Source: Nocardia bhagyanarayanae (GTDB lineage: Bacteria; Actinomycetota; Actinomycetes; Mycobacteriales; Mycobacteriaceae). From it: a DNA stretch of 64,000 nucleotides. The stretch spans positions 682,001 to 746,000 of the forward strand of contig NZ_VFPG01000002.1 in assembly GCF_006716565.1 (NCBI RefSeq), read 5' to 3'. Under the pieces are notes generated by a model, which made no database searches, was not told where the DNA came from, and saw only the letters and a list, made by a program, of their open reading frames with translations. Positions 27,470-35,968 of the stretch are shown here, one piece after another. Position 1 is the first letter of the stretch; the number at the start of each line of letters is the position of its first letter. The position numbers were made by a program, and so were the translations under genes.

Positions 27470-28483
27470 TCAGCGCCCGCTGCGCGCGACTCGCGAGGGG
27501 CGCCGACCCGGTTCGTCGAGCACCGCGCGAGCCAGTTCGGCGGCGCCGATCATGCCCGCCGCTTCGCCGAGCTGGGTGGTGCGGATGCGAGCCAGCGGAC
27601 GGTGGCCGGCGCCGGTGAGCGCGCGGGCGTACTCCTCGCGCGCCTCATCGAGGAACAGCGGCGCCGAACTGCTCACCCCGCCCGCGATGACGACCAGATC
27701 GGGATCGAAGATGTCGCTGACGAATGCGAGCCCGAGCCCGAGCCAGCGCGCGAAATCGGCCATCGCGGCGAGCGCGACCGGATCGCCGTCCTGCGCCGCG
27801 CCCGCCACCCGGCGGCCCGTGAGCGAACCGGGATCGCGGTAGACCTCCCTGGCCAGCACCGTCGAGCGTCCGGGGTCGGTGGCGAGCAGCTCGATCGCGG
27901 TGTCGGCGAGCGCCGTTCCGCTGCAATACCTTTCCCAGCAGCCGTGCTTGCCGCACGGGCAGACCCGCCCCTGCGGCACCACCTGCAGATGACCGAGTTC
28001 CGGCGCGACGCCGTGCGAGCCGCGATAGAGCTTGCCCTCGATGAGCAGCGCCGCCCCGATGCCGGTGCCGATCGCGACAAGCACCACGTTGTGCCCGCCC
28101 GCCGCCGCGCCGAATCGGTACTCGGCCCACGCCGCGGCGTTGGCGTCGTGCTCCAGGATGACCGGCAGCTCGAGGCGCTCGCCGAGCCGCGCCGCGACGG
28201 GCGCGTCCTGCCACGGCAGGTGCGGTGCGAACCGGACGGTGGAGCGGTCGCCGTTGACGAATCCGGCGACGGCCAGACCGACCGCGCCGATCGGATGGCG
28301 GCGGCACAGCTCGCGCACGGCGCGGTCGAGCGCGTCCTCCAGCGAGTGTGCGCTGTGCGGGGTCGGCGACTGCACGGTGTCGAGCACCTCGCCGTCGCCG
28401 TCCACCACCGAGGCGCGAATGTTGGTGCCGCCGACGTCGATACCGACGGTCAGCGGGGGCGCGGCTGCCACCTGGTGCGTCAT
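27470..28483 (-). CDS. ROK-family sugar kinase (glucokinase-like)
   Basis: A 337-aa ROK kinase. It has the ATP loop GIDVGGTNIRA (residues ~14-24), catalytic EHDANAAAWAEY, the ROK zinc site CPCGKHGCWE with its upstream His in ELGHLQVVPQG, and IGTGIGAALL. It probably phosphorylates glucose. Its ATG overlaps the stop of the upstream gene by 4 nt, so it is coupled to the DUF/ArsA-like block. Confidence 0.9.
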   Translation of the reverse strand: MTHQVAAAPPLTVGIDVGGTNIRASVVDGDGEVLDTVQSPTPHSAHSLEDALDRAVRELCRRHPIGAVGLAVAGFVNGDRSTVRFAPHLPWQDAPVAARLGERLELPVILEHDANAAAWAEYRFGAAAGGHNVVLVAIGTGIGAALLIEGKLYRGSHGVAPELGHLQVVPQGRVCPCGKHGCWERYCSGTALADTAIELLATDPGRSTVLAREVYRDPGSLTGRRVAGAAQDGDPVALAAMADFARWLGLGLAFVSDIFDPDLVVIAGGVSSSAPLFLDEAREEYARALTGAGHRPLARIRTTQLGEAAGMIGAAELARAVLDEPGRRPSRVARSGR

Positions 28484-29079
28484 GCCTTGATCGTCACGGG
28501 GATACCGACGTATCCGGATCGCTTGCTTCCGGCGGGGCGCCTGCTCTGCTCGGGCGCATCGGTCGACGGCGGTGCGGTCGTGCGCTGGTCGGGCGACGCG
28601 TCGGTGCGCGGGGCGCTGGAGTGGGAGCTGTCGCCGCGTTCGTCGCCGGAGCGCGTCGCGTCGGTGGGAAGGTCGCCGGTGCGCGATTTGCCGCTGTGCT
28701 GGTCGCTGGAGCGGGACGCGTCACCGCGCCGGTCGCCGGGGTGGGACCTAGCGCTGCGCTCGTCACCGCTTTCCGCATCCTCGTCGTCCGGCATCAGCGG
28801 ATCCACCGGCACCCCGGCCAGCGCCTCGCGCAGCACCGTGACGATGGCGGTGCCGTGATCGGCGATCGCCGCGACCACGTCGTGGTGTTCCCCGCGCACC
28901 AGCGCCGCGGCCGCGCAGACCGGGCACCAGCTGCACGCCGACCAGTCCGGCTGCCCCTGCGCCGCGCTGCGCCGCAGCACCGGCTCGACGCGTTCGAGCA
29001 CCGCTTCCGCCAGCAGCTTGAGTTCCTCGGCGAATTCGCTGAACCCGTCGCCGTGCGGTGCCGACATCTCGCGCTCCAT
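28480..29079 (-). CDS. Hypothetical protein with CxxC motif and Ser/Arg/Asp-rich tail
   Basis: The 199-aa product has a helical N-terminal domain (to ~95) with CSWCPVCAAA near residue 50, then a low-complexity tail (~100-185) of Ser, Arg, Asp, Gly and His in loose repeats (SGDERS, RTGDLP). Position suggests it is the counterpart of Rv2183c. It follows the ArsA-like gene by 1 nt and overlaps the ROK gene by 4 nt. An ATG 12 nt inside has a better ribosome site (GGAG). No function known. Confidence 0.75.
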   Translation of the reverse strand: MEREMSAPHGDGFSEFAEELKLLAEAVLERVEPVLRRSAAQGQPDWSACSWCPVCAAAALVRGEHHDVVAAIADHGTAIVTVLREALAGVPVDPLMPDDEDAESGDERSARSHPGDRRGDASRSSDQHSGKSRTGDLPTDATRSGDERGDSSHSSAPRTDASPDQRTTAPPSTDAPEQSRRPAGSKRSGYVGIPVTIKA

Positions 29080-29080
29080 C

Positions 29081-30400
29081 TCAGCGGCCCTCGGGCGTCA
29101 GCGGCCACACGTCCGGATCAGGGCGGAAACGCACGACCAGGTATCCGCTGTCGAGTTCGGCGTCGTCGACCGTGCACCGCCGCAACACCGGCGCCAGGCG
29201 CAACCGGCGCCGCACACCGTCCGCTCCCACGATCAAATCGTCCTCCACTCGTCCCAGTCGCAGCGTCGCCGGATCGACGACGGGCAGGTGCATCCGCATC
29301 GCGTACACCGAATGCAGACCCGTGCCCGATTCCAATCGAACCACCGGTTCACCGGAACGTGTGCGAACCTCCGCCGGATTGTCGCCCAGCATAGGTGCAG
29401 TTTCGGCGTCCGACGCGGCGGAACCGACACCGAAGGACAGCGCCTGCAGCGACCCGAGACCCACCGGCTCCGCGCCGGTGTGCTGGGCGATCAGCACCGG
29501 GATGCCGCGCATGGCCTTGCCGAGCGCCTCGATCACGTCGAACTGTTCGGCCCTGCGGTTGTGGTACCAGTGCACCGCGGGATGCGCCGCCTCGGCCGGG
29601 CCGGACGGTTCGGGCATCGGCGGCAGCACCTTGTTGACGATCACCGCGTCCAGCCGCAGCCCGAGCAACGCGGTCGCCGAACGCACCCGCCCTGACTCGG
29701 CGAGCGCGACCCGCTCGGCGACGGTGACCAGTCGCGCGCCGGTGCGGTCGTGATCGGCGAGCAGGTCGCGCACCTCGCCGACGGCCTTGACGATCCGATC
29801 CACGGTGGCGGCGAGCACCGCCCGGCGCAGGTCGGTGCCGATGGTGCTCATCGCACGCGCGTGCGGGGGCCAGATCCGTTCCAGGTAGCCGAGCAGGGTG
29901 TCGGGCGCGGTGACGATGCGCAGCATGTCCGCCGAGGGCGGGCAGTCCACGACGACGACGTCCCACTCGTCCTCGTCGGCGAACTGGGCGATCTCCACCA
30001 GCATCAGCAGTTCCTGCACGCCGGGCAGGCCGGTCAGCTCGGCGGGATCCAGCGCGGCCAAGTCGATGCCGTGATCGTGGGTGTGCGCGCCGCCTGCCGA
30101 CAGCATCCGGGTCACCTCGCGGAACCGATCCTCCAGCAGCGCCAGGGAATCCACTTCGATGACGTCGAGTCCCGGCAGCACCCTGGTGATTCCGGTGACC
30201 GTGCCCGGATCGTGCGGGAAACGGAAACCGAGCGCGTCGCCGAGCGAATGCGCCTGATCGAGGGAGGCCAGCAGCACCGTCTGCCCGGCGCGGGCGTAGG
30301 ACATGGCGGTGGCGCAGGCCAAGGTCGTCTTGCCGACGCCGCCCTTGCCGACGAACAGCTCGAGCCGGGTCCGCTCGCCGGGCTTCTGCTGCCCGGTCAG
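29081..30400 (-). CDS. ArsA-like P-loop ATPase, apparent CTG start
   Basis: The 439-aa ATPase has the deviant Walker A GKGGVGKTT within 25 residues of its start, DQAHSLGDALGF (switch I region), and VVVVDCPPSADMLRIV (switch II/Walker B). It belongs to the ArsA/Get3/MinD class; the C-terminal ~100 residues are a small beta domain. No ATG, GTG or TTG exists between the upstream stop and Walker A, so the CTG in CTGA (30397-30400), overlapping the SRPBCC stop, is the likely start. Counterpart of Rv2184c by position; substrate unknown. Confidence 0.82.
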   Translation of the reverse strand: MTGQQKPGERTRLELFVGKGGVGKTTLACATAMSYARAGQTVLLASLDQAHSLGDALGFRFPHDPGTVTGITRVLPGLDVIEVDSLALLEDRFREVTRMLSAGGAHTHDHGIDLAALDPAELTGLPGVQELLMLVEIAQFADEDEWDVVVVDCPPSADMLRIVTAPDTLLGYLERIWPPHARAMSTIGTDLRRAVLAATVDRIVKAVGEVRDLLADHDRTGARLVTVAERVALAESGRVRSATALLGLRLDAVIVNKVLPPMPEPSGPAEAAHPAVHWYHNRRAEQFDVIEALGKAMRGIPVLIAQHTGAEPVGLGSLQALSFGVGSAASDAETAPMLGDNPAEVRTRSGEPVVRLESGTGLHSVYAMRMHLPVVDPATLRLGRVEDDLIVGADGVRRRLRLAPVLRRCTVDDAELDSGYLVVRFRPDPDVWPLTPEGR

Positions 30401-30834
30401 CCTTCGACCCGTTTCTTCAGTTCCTTCAGCGCGGTATCGGTGATGACCTTCTCGGCCTTGCGCTTGAACATGCCGATCATCGGGATGTTGAGATCCACGG
30501 TGAGCTCGTAGATCACCTGGGTGCTGCCGTCGGGCTGGTCGACGAGTTCGTAGGTCCCGTCCTGCGCCTTCTGCAGATCGCCGCTGATGAGCTTCCAGCT
30601 GACCGCCTTGTCGTCGGCTCGCCAGGTGTAGGTCAGCACGTAAGTGTCCTTGACGACGCCCGCGTCGAGCACGAAGCGGGCGGTGCGCGCCCGGCCGTCC
30701 GCGCCCTTCTCCAGCACCTCGACGGACTTCGCCGCCGAGACCCACTCCGGGTAGGACTCCAGATCGGCGATGACGGCCATCACCCGCTTCGAGGGGGCCT
30801 CGATGAGGATCGACCTCTGGGTCCGGTCGGCCAT
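30397..30834 (-). CDS. SRPBCC (START-like) protein, first copy
   Basis: The 145-aa protein fits the polyketide-cyclase/START-like fold (ILIEAPSKRVMAVIADLESYPEWVSAAKSVEVLE at the N-terminus, long C-terminal helix LKKRVEG). Such proteins bind lipids or other hydrophobic ligands. ATG follows GAAAGGA. Overlap with the ArsA-like gene suggests that the two act together. Corresponds to Rv2185c by position. Confidence 0.87.
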   Translation of the reverse strand: MADRTQRSILIEAPSKRVMAVIADLESYPEWVSAAKSVEVLEKGADGRARTARFVLDAGVVKDTYVLTYTWRADDKAVSWKLISGDLQKAQDGTYELVDQPDGSTQVIYELTVDLNIPMIGMFKRKAEKVITDTALKELKKRVEG

Positions 30835-30896
30835 GGTGGTCAACGGTTCCTTTCGGTGTTGAGTGCCGCGCGGGCGCGGCCTGCGTGCCGCCGTCC

Positions 30897-31280
30897 TCAG
30901 GCTGCGGGCGTCACGCCGGCCGGGCGGCCCGCCTCGAGCCGCGCCTTGATCTCGAAGGACATGTTCTTGCCCGCGACTCGACGAGCCCGGTTGGCGGCGA
31001 GCAACTGGCGCGGCGACATCCGTTCGGCGCCCTGCGGTTCGCAGTGCAGGAAGTAATGCAGGATCACCCCGTCCAGCGAGGGTTCCAGCCACACCTCCAT
31101 GCTGCCCGTCAGCGCTCCGGACACCGACCAGCGAATTCCCTTGTCGCCGCGGTTCTCCCGAACCTCGAGGGTGAGGTCCGGCCACCACTGGCGCCATTTG
31201 TTCGGACCCTCGAGCACTTCGGCGACCGCCGCGCCCGAGGCGGCGACGAACGTCTGGTCCGCGACCTGAATACTGCTCAC
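30897..31280 (-). CDS. SRPBCC-like protein, second copy
   Basis: A 127-aa protein with the same fold class (FVAASGAAVAEVLEGPNKWRQWWPDLTLEV, then GSMEVWLEPSLDGVILHYFLH). GTG at 31280 has a TACGCT box 7 nt upstream, so it starts the transcription unit for the downstream SRPBCC, ArsA-like and ROK genes. Corresponds to Rv2186c by position. Confidence 0.82.
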   Translation of the reverse strand: MSSIQVADQTFVAASGAAVAEVLEGPNKWRQWWPDLTLEVRENRGDKGIRWSVSGALTGSMEVWLEPSLDGVILHYFLHCEPQGAERMSPRQLLAANRARRVAGKNMSFEIKARLEAGRPAGVTPAA

Positions 31281-31287
31281 ACCGCTG

Positions 31288-31293
31288 AGCGTA
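31288..31293 (-). promoter_or_regulatory. -10 element of the second SRPBCC gene (TACGCT)
   Basis: TACGCT on the minus strand ends 7 nt before the GTG, in the 29-bp gap after pimB. Confidence 0.5.
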
Positions 31294-31309
31294 GTTGATC
31301 GGGGTTCAC

Positions 31310-32437
31310 TCAGCGGAGGAGGTGGCGGAGGCGCGCGCCGAGGGTGTCCCAGCGCCAGTTCTGGTCCACCCAGGCGCGTCCCGCGGCGCCCATGGCCGCG
31401 GCGGCGTCGCGGTCGGCGAGGATGTCGACGAGCGCGTCGGCGATCTCGGTGACCTTGCGTCCGTCCACCACTCGGCCGGTCTTGCCCTCCAGCACGGTTT
31501 CCGGCGCGCCGCCGGAGCGGCCCGCGACCACAGGAACGCCCGTGGCCGAGGCCTCCAGGTAGACGATGCCGAGACCTTCGACGTCGAGTCCGGCGCCGCG
31601 GGTGCGGCACGGCATGGCGAAGACGTCGGCGATGGTGTGGTGCGCGGCGAGTTCGGCCGAGGGGACGCGGCCGGTGAACACCACGCTGTCGCTCACCTCG
31701 AGCGCGGCCGCCAGACCACGCAACTTGTCCTCGTAGGGTCCGCCGCCCGCGATGACGAGCACTGCGCCGTCGACGCGATCGCGAATCTCGCGCATCGCCG
31801 CGATCAGCACGTCCTGACCCTTGCGCGGGACGAGCCGGGACAGGCACAGGATGGTCGGGCGATCGCCGAGCCCGTAGCGCTCGCGCAGTTCGGCGCGGGC
31901 CGCGGGATCGGGGCGGAACACCTCGGTGTCGACGCCCGGGGGCAGGTATTCCAGCGCCGCGCCCGCGCCGAAGGCGGAGGCGAACCGGCCGCGGGTGTAC
32001 TTGCTGACGTAGGTGACGACGTCGGTGTGGTCGCCGATCGCGCGCAGCGCCTGTCTCGCGCCGGGCAGCATCGACCAGCCGACCTCGTGTCCGTGCGTGC
32101 TGGCCAGGATGCGCTCGGCGCCCGCCCGGCGCAGCCGCGGCGAGAGCAGGGCGAGCGGCGCCGCCGCGCCGAACCAGACGGTGTCGCACTTCTCGTCGCG
32201 CAGCAGCCGCGCGGCCCGGCGCAGGACCAGCGGCGTCGGCAGCATCAGGGTCGTGGGATGGCGTACCACCTGGAACTTCTGCTTGGCATCGAACTTCAGG
32301 TGCGAGTCACCGCGCCACCGCGGCGCGTAGACCACCAGATCGTCGGGCGGCAGCTCTCCGGCGAGCGCCTGCAGGTACGACTGGATACCGCCCGGCCGCG
32401 GCGGGAAATCATTGGTAACCAGCAGAGTTCGGGCCAT
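31310..32437 (-). CDS. pimB: GDP-mannose-dependent phosphatidylinositol-monomannoside mannosyltransferase (PimB')
   Basis: The 375-aa GT4 (GT-B) enzyme starts VTNDFPPRPGGIQSYLQAL, has the donor-binding segment LCLSRLVPRKGQDVLIAAM and the EX7E-type motif EGLGIVYLEASATGVPVVAG near residue 280-300. It adds the second mannose to PIM1 on the cytoplasmic face of the membrane. The ATG has a TAGGTT box 6 nt upstream. Linked to two other envelope genes upstream. Confidence 0.92.
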   Translation of the reverse strand: MARTLLVTNDFPPRPGGIQSYLQALAGELPPDDLVVYAPRWRGDSHLKFDAKQKFQVVRHPTTLMLPTPLVLRRAARLLRDEKCDTVWFGAAAPLALLSPRLRRAGAERILASTHGHEVGWSMLPGARQALRAIGDHTDVVTYVSKYTRGRFASAFGAGAALEYLPPGVDTEVFRPDPAARAELRERYGLGDRPTILCLSRLVPRKGQDVLIAAMREIRDRVDGAVLVIAGGGPYEDKLRGLAAALEVSDSVVFTGRVPSAELAAHHTIADVFAMPCRTRGAGLDVEGLGIVYLEASATGVPVVAGRSGGAPETVLEGKTGRVVDGRKVTEIADALVDILADRDAAAAMGAAGRAWVDQNWRWDTLGARLRHLLR

Positions 32438-32443
32438 GGGGAC

Positions 32444-32449
32444 AACCTA
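32444..32449 (-). promoter_or_regulatory. -10 element of pimB (TAGGTT)
   Basis: TAGGTT on the minus strand ends 6 nt before the ATG. Confidence 0.5.
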
Positions 32450-32500
32450 CTTGGTGCGATCGGCTCGCCGCCGATCCGGTCGGGCTGCGCGGGGACCTGC

Positions 32501-33502
32501 TCACACGGCCTGAGCGGAGAGCCAAGCGCGCCAGTCCGCGACGAAATCGGCGCGCCCCACGCCGAGCACCTCGCGCAGGACGCGATCCTCGCCCGCGGCG
32601 TCGAGGCGGTCCGCGGCGATGCGCCGGTAGAGCTCGACGAGGCGGTGTTCGTCGTACTTCTCGGCGACGAACGCGCAGACCGTCCACGCCTCCTCGTAGG
32701 CAGTGATGGCAGCGCCACCGGCGAACGCGCCGTCCCGCGGCAGATCGGCGGGCCGCGACCCGGCGCGCAGCGCGGCGTCCACCGTCGGCGCGATGTCGGC
32801 GAAGGAGTGTCCTTCGCCGCGGTGGGCGGCGTACTCGGCGAAGCCCTCCAGCATCCACTGCGGAGCGCCGTCGACGGTGACGGCGCGGGCCGCGATATGC
32901 GTCAGTTCGTGGCGCAGCAGCGTGCGCAATCCGGCGGGGGAGAGGCGCCGGCCCGCGTCGGGGCTGAAAACCACTCGCTGTCCCGTCGGTTGGCTGCCGC
33001 GCACGAATGGATCGGCCACCGAGGCCGCGGCGACCTCGGTGGGCATGTCGGCTCCCGCCCGCACCAGCGCGGCGAACTCCGACGGAGTGGCGGCGACCAC
33101 GACGAGCGCCGACTGCGCCCAGTCCGGTCCCCACAGCTCGGTGATCGCGGCGGTGGCGTCGGGCAGTTCGCGCGCGAGCACCTCGAGCTCGGCGCGGTGG
33201 CCGGGGTGGCCCACCACCAGCGACTCCGTGCCGTCACCGCCGGGGACGCGCAGCGTTTCGATCGGCCCGAACGGTTCCAGCATGCGGCGCACCGCGGCCA
33301 GCCGTGGGTCCTCGGCGGGCGCTTGCCCCAGGCTATCGGCGGAGACGTGTTGGGCGGCGCGGATTTTCGGCAGCGCCCACTTGGGCGCCATGGCCAGTGC
33401 GCAGCAGAGACCCGTCAACAAGGTGACCATCGCGACGGTGAGAACGAACTGACACCGCCCCTTGGCCATGCACCAGCCGCGTACCCGTCGCCAACCCTCC
33501 AT
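32501..33502 (-). CDS. Membrane-anchored HELTH zinc metallopeptidase-like protein
   Basis: The 333-aa protein has one N-terminal membrane helix (residues ~17-40), then an extracytoplasmic domain with HELTH near residue 205 and EGFAEYAAH about 23 residues later, the gluzincin arrangement HExxH...E seen in MA-like peptidases. Residues ~50-180 resemble the usual N-terminal lobe. It begins 6 nt after the NlpC/P60 gene, so both probably act on the cell wall together. The substrate is unknown; an internal ATG at codon 12 is possible. Confidence 0.75.
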   Translation of the reverse strand: MEGWRRVRGWCMAKGRCQFVLTVAMVTLLTGLCCALAMAPKWALPKIRAAQHVSADSLGQAPAEDPRLAAVRRMLEPFGPIETLRVPGGDGTESLVVGHPGHRAELEVLARELPDATAAITELWGPDWAQSALVVVAATPSEFAALVRAGADMPTEVAAASVADPFVRGSQPTGQRVVFSPDAGRRLSPAGLRTLLRHELTHIAARAVTVDGAPQWMLEGFAEYAAHRGEGHSFADIAPTVDAALRAGSRPADLPRDGAFAGGAAITAYEEAWTVCAFVAEKYDEHRLVELYRRIAADRLDAAGEDRVLREVLGVGRADFVADWRAWLSAQAV

Positions 33503-33508
33503 AGCGGA

Positions 33509-34573
33509 TCAGTATCGCCTAGCGGAGTGGAACGGTGTCGTCCCCATGGGCGCTACGGCAACCGGCACGCCGAAAGTCGAGGCGTGCAACATGAGTCCGT
33601 TGCCCGCGTAGATGCCGACATGCGAGATGTCGGAGTAGAAGAACACCACGTCGCCGGGCTGCATGTTCTCTTTCGAGACGGGCGTGCCGTAGGACGCCTG
33701 CGCCGAGCTCGTGCGCGGCACGTTCTTGCCGACCTGCTTGAACGCCCACTGCACCAGGCCCGAGCAGTCGAACTTGTCCGGTCCGGTCGCGCCCCAGACG
33801 TACGGGTCGCCGACGCGGGTGAGCCCGGCGGCCAGCGCGCTGGTTCCGCTGCCGGGAACCAGTCCTTGTAGCAGCGTGTCCCGATCGAAGCCGGGCGGGA
33901 ACGGCGATCCGGCCAGCGCGGAGCGGTCCTTGACGGACAGCGAGCTCCACGCCTCGATCACCTGGGCGATCGCGCCGCCCAGCTCGCTGCGTTTGCGTTC
34001 GAGATCGGCGCGCACCTGGTCGGCCTTCTCGGCGGCGCCGCGGGCAGCGTCGGCGGCGGCGCGCGCGGCGGACTCGGCGGACTCGGCCGCGTCGGTCGCC
34101 TTCTTGAACTCTTTGAGCTGATCGGCGGTCTGCGCGCTGAGCACGTCCAGCGTGGACATCTGATCGAGCAGCTGCTGCGGAGAATCGCTGACCAGCACGG
34201 CGTACATGCGATTGGTGCGCGCGCCCTGATAGGTGGCGATCGCGGTGCGGTCGATGACCGGCTGGAACTTGCGGACCTCGGCGCGGGCGGCGTCGGCGAC
34301 CTGGGTGGTCGCGGCCAGCTTCGCGTCGGCCTCCTCCTGCACCGCGAGTTTGGCGTCGAGTTCGTCCTGGGCGCTCAGCGCCTGCTGATTGAGCTGCTCG
34401 GACTGACGCGAGAGATCGATCATCCGCTGCACCGCCTCGCTCGCGGTGCTCGGCAGTGCGACCGGGTCGGCGACCGCGGGACCGCTCGCGTAAAGGGCCG
34501 TGGCCAGCACTCCCGCCGCCAGTACTCCACTCACCAGACGATTGGTGCGCAGTCTCCGGTGACCAGCTGTCAC
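33509..34573 (-). CDS. Secreted NlpC/P60 peptidoglycan endopeptidase (RipA-like)
   Basis: The 354-aa protein has a signal peptide (LVSGVLAAGVLATALYASG...AVA), a long coiled-coil (residues ~50-220: SEQLNQQALSAQDELDAKL...) and a C-terminal NlpC/P60 domain with the Cys (DKFDCSGLVQWAF), His (HVGIYAG) and a further polar residue near MLHAST. It cleaves stem peptides during cell separation. GTG at 34573. A promoter motif shared with the next NlpC/P60 gene lies 105 nt upstream. Counterpart of Rv2190c by position. Confidence 0.92.
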   Translation of the reverse strand: MTAGHRRLRTNRLVSGVLAAGVLATALYASGPAVADPVALPSTASEAVQRMIDLSRQSEQLNQQALSAQDELDAKLAVQEEADAKLAATTQVADAARAEVRKFQPVIDRTAIATYQGARTNRMYAVLVSDSPQQLLDQMSTLDVLSAQTADQLKEFKKATDAAESAESAARAAADAARGAAEKADQVRADLERKRSELGGAIAQVIEAWSSLSVKDRSALAGSPFPPGFDRDTLLQGLVPGSGTSALAAGLTRVGDPYVWGATGPDKFDCSGLVQWAFKQVGKNVPRTSSAQASYGTPVSKENMQPGDVVFFYSDISHVGIYAGNGLMLHASTFGVPVAVAPMGTTPFHSARRY

Positions 34574-34677
34574 TGGCGTGCCCCGTTCTCTCGTAATGCC
34601 GACTCGTGAAATCGAAAGCGACGCAGTCGCCCACACACGGTTCGCGGAGACGGGTTCGGCGGCTCTGCAACCCGGGT

Positions 34678-34698
34678 AGGTCTCGTTTAGATTACGAA
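34678..34698 (-). promoter_or_regulatory. Shared NlpC/P60 promoter motif, copy 1
   Basis: On the plus strand the element reads AGGTCTCG-N5-ATTACGAA; on the minus strand it gives a -10 box TAATCT. It matches 35467-35488 and lies 105 nt before its gene. Confidence 0.5.
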
Positions 34699-34754
34699 AC
34701 GGCGGCGGTCGGTGTCCAGTGGGGAACGATCCGATCACGGCCGTGGGGAGAGAT

Positions 34755-34784
34755 CGAGCCGGGCCGCGCGGGCGGCCCGGCTCG
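34755..34784 (-). terminator. Terminator after the small NlpC/P60 gene
   Basis: CGAGCCGGGCCG and CGGCCCGGCTCG form a perfect 12-bp stem with a 6-nt loop, 9 nt after the stop at 34793. Confidence 0.85.
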
Positions 34785-34792
34785 ACCCGGAA

Positions 34793-35374
34793 TCAGAAGC
34801 GGCGCGCGCCGGCGACCGGCATCGAGTCCATCGAGGCGATCATCACCGGGGTGCCGGAGGTGGAGGCGTGGATGATGTTGCCGTCACCCGCGTACAGGCC
34901 CGAGTGGCCGCCGCCGTAGAACGACACCAGGTCGCCCGGCTGCAGGTCGGCCAACGACACCGGGGTACCAGCGGCGAGCTGGGCGCCGCTGGTGCGCGGC
35001 AGCTCCATGCCCGCCTGGCGGTAGGACCACTGCACCAGGCCGGAGCAGTCGAAGGCGTTCGGGCCCGCGGCGCCGTACACATACGGGGAGCCGAGCTTGG
35101 ACATCGCCGCGTCTAGCGCGACCTCGCCCAGAGTCTTCTGCGGCGCGACGAACGGCAGGGGAGCGCCGCCGGGCGGAGTGCCCAGCTGCACGCCCGGGAC
35201 CTCGGCCGGGATCGGGATCTCGTTCGGAACCTCGAACGTTCCCACGCCGGGGATGGTCACCGGCTGGGCCGACGCGGGGGCGGCCGGAAGGAGGAACGCG
35301 CCGATGGTGGCAGCGCCGACGGCTCCGGCGGCAACGGCACGCTGCGCCTGTCGCTTGACGGTGTTGGTCGCCAT
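34793..35374 (-). CDS. Small secreted NlpC/P60 peptidoglycan hydrolase
   Basis: A 193-aa protein: signal peptide ending APASAQ near residue 35, a Pro-rich linker, then an NlpC/P60 domain with DCSGLVQWSYRQAG (Cys), HSGLYAGDG (His) and IIHAST. It lacks the coiled coil of its neighbour. ATG at 35374 was chosen since a signal peptide follows directly. It has its own promoter and terminator; the leader is ~85-95 nt long. Confidence 0.9.
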   Translation of the reverse strand: MATNTVKRQAQRAVAAGAVGAATIGAFLLPAAPASAQPVTIPGVGTFEVPNEIPIPAEVPGVQLGTPPGGAPLPFVAPQKTLGEVALDAAMSKLGSPYVYGAAGPNAFDCSGLVQWSYRQAGMELPRTSGAQLAAGTPVSLADLQPGDLVSFYGGGHSGLYAGDGNIIHASTSGTPVMIASMDSMPVAGARRF

Positions 35375-35466
35375 GATGCGGTTACTTCCAATCTGCCCCA
35401 CGACGCCACACCCGGTGGTGCAGCGGACTGCGTGCTGCCGCTCCGTTCGGTGCGGCGGACTCCGTG

Positions 35467-35507
35467 AGGTCTCGAAAAGGTTACGAACACATCACGGTGT
35501 TTTGTAA
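35467..35507 (-). promoter_or_regulatory. Shared NlpC/P60 promoter motif, copy 2, with overlapping inverted repeat
   Basis: AGGTCTCG-N5-GTTACGAA (35467-35488) matches the copy before the other NlpC/P60 gene and gives a -10 box TAACCT. It overlaps the inverted repeat TTACGAACAC / GTGTTTTGTAA (35481-35507), a candidate site for a dimeric regulator. MtrA is a possible regulator since it controls such hydrolases in relatives (inference). Confidence 0.5.
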
Positions 35508-35955
35508 AGCCCAGGGCATCCGAAATGGCGATGATCAACAATTTTCGCCAGGCATATCTGCGAGGTATCTCACAGCAATCACGAAACGATAACGGCGGTT
35601 GGTTATCGGCGGGCGTCCGCGTCGCTACCCCCAGCTGTCCCAGGTGGCGATGCGCTCCATGCGCGGTGTGCATGACCGCTGTTTTCGCAGGTGGAAGCGC
35701 TCGAGGCGGCGCTTGACGTGTCCTCCATCCGGGCGGCTGACCAAGGTGGGTCCGGCAGCGCGGCAGCATGCCCAACGGGGCTGGGTAGCTGTACCGGACA
35801 CGCCCGGGCGCTGATTCGTTCGTGACAGAAATGTGATCTGGATCGCTTTTCGGTGTTCTAGATCATTTCGCGGGTATCGCAACGAGAACCTCGCGCGACA
35901 AATCGGACGAATGGTGCACGGTTTCGCGCGCCCGGAGGTTGTCGTACCGGGGCCC
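35508..35955. other. Gene-free stretch
   Basis: No credible gene seen between the divergent NlpC/P60 and exonuclease genes. Confidence 0.5.
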
Positions 35956-35961
35956 TACGCT
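35956..35961 (+). promoter_or_regulatory. -10 element of the DEDDh/GIY-YIG gene (TACGCT)
   Basis: TACGCT ends 7 nt before the GTG at 35969. Confidence 0.5.
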
Positions 35962-35968
35962 GCTCGCC

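Noticed and set aside
34574..34790. c-di-AMP (ydaO-type) riboswitch before the NlpC/P60 gene
   Set aside because: Such riboswitches precede wall hydrolase genes in actinobacteria, but I could not find the conserved core words in either NlpC/P60 leader. A covariance-model scan would decide.
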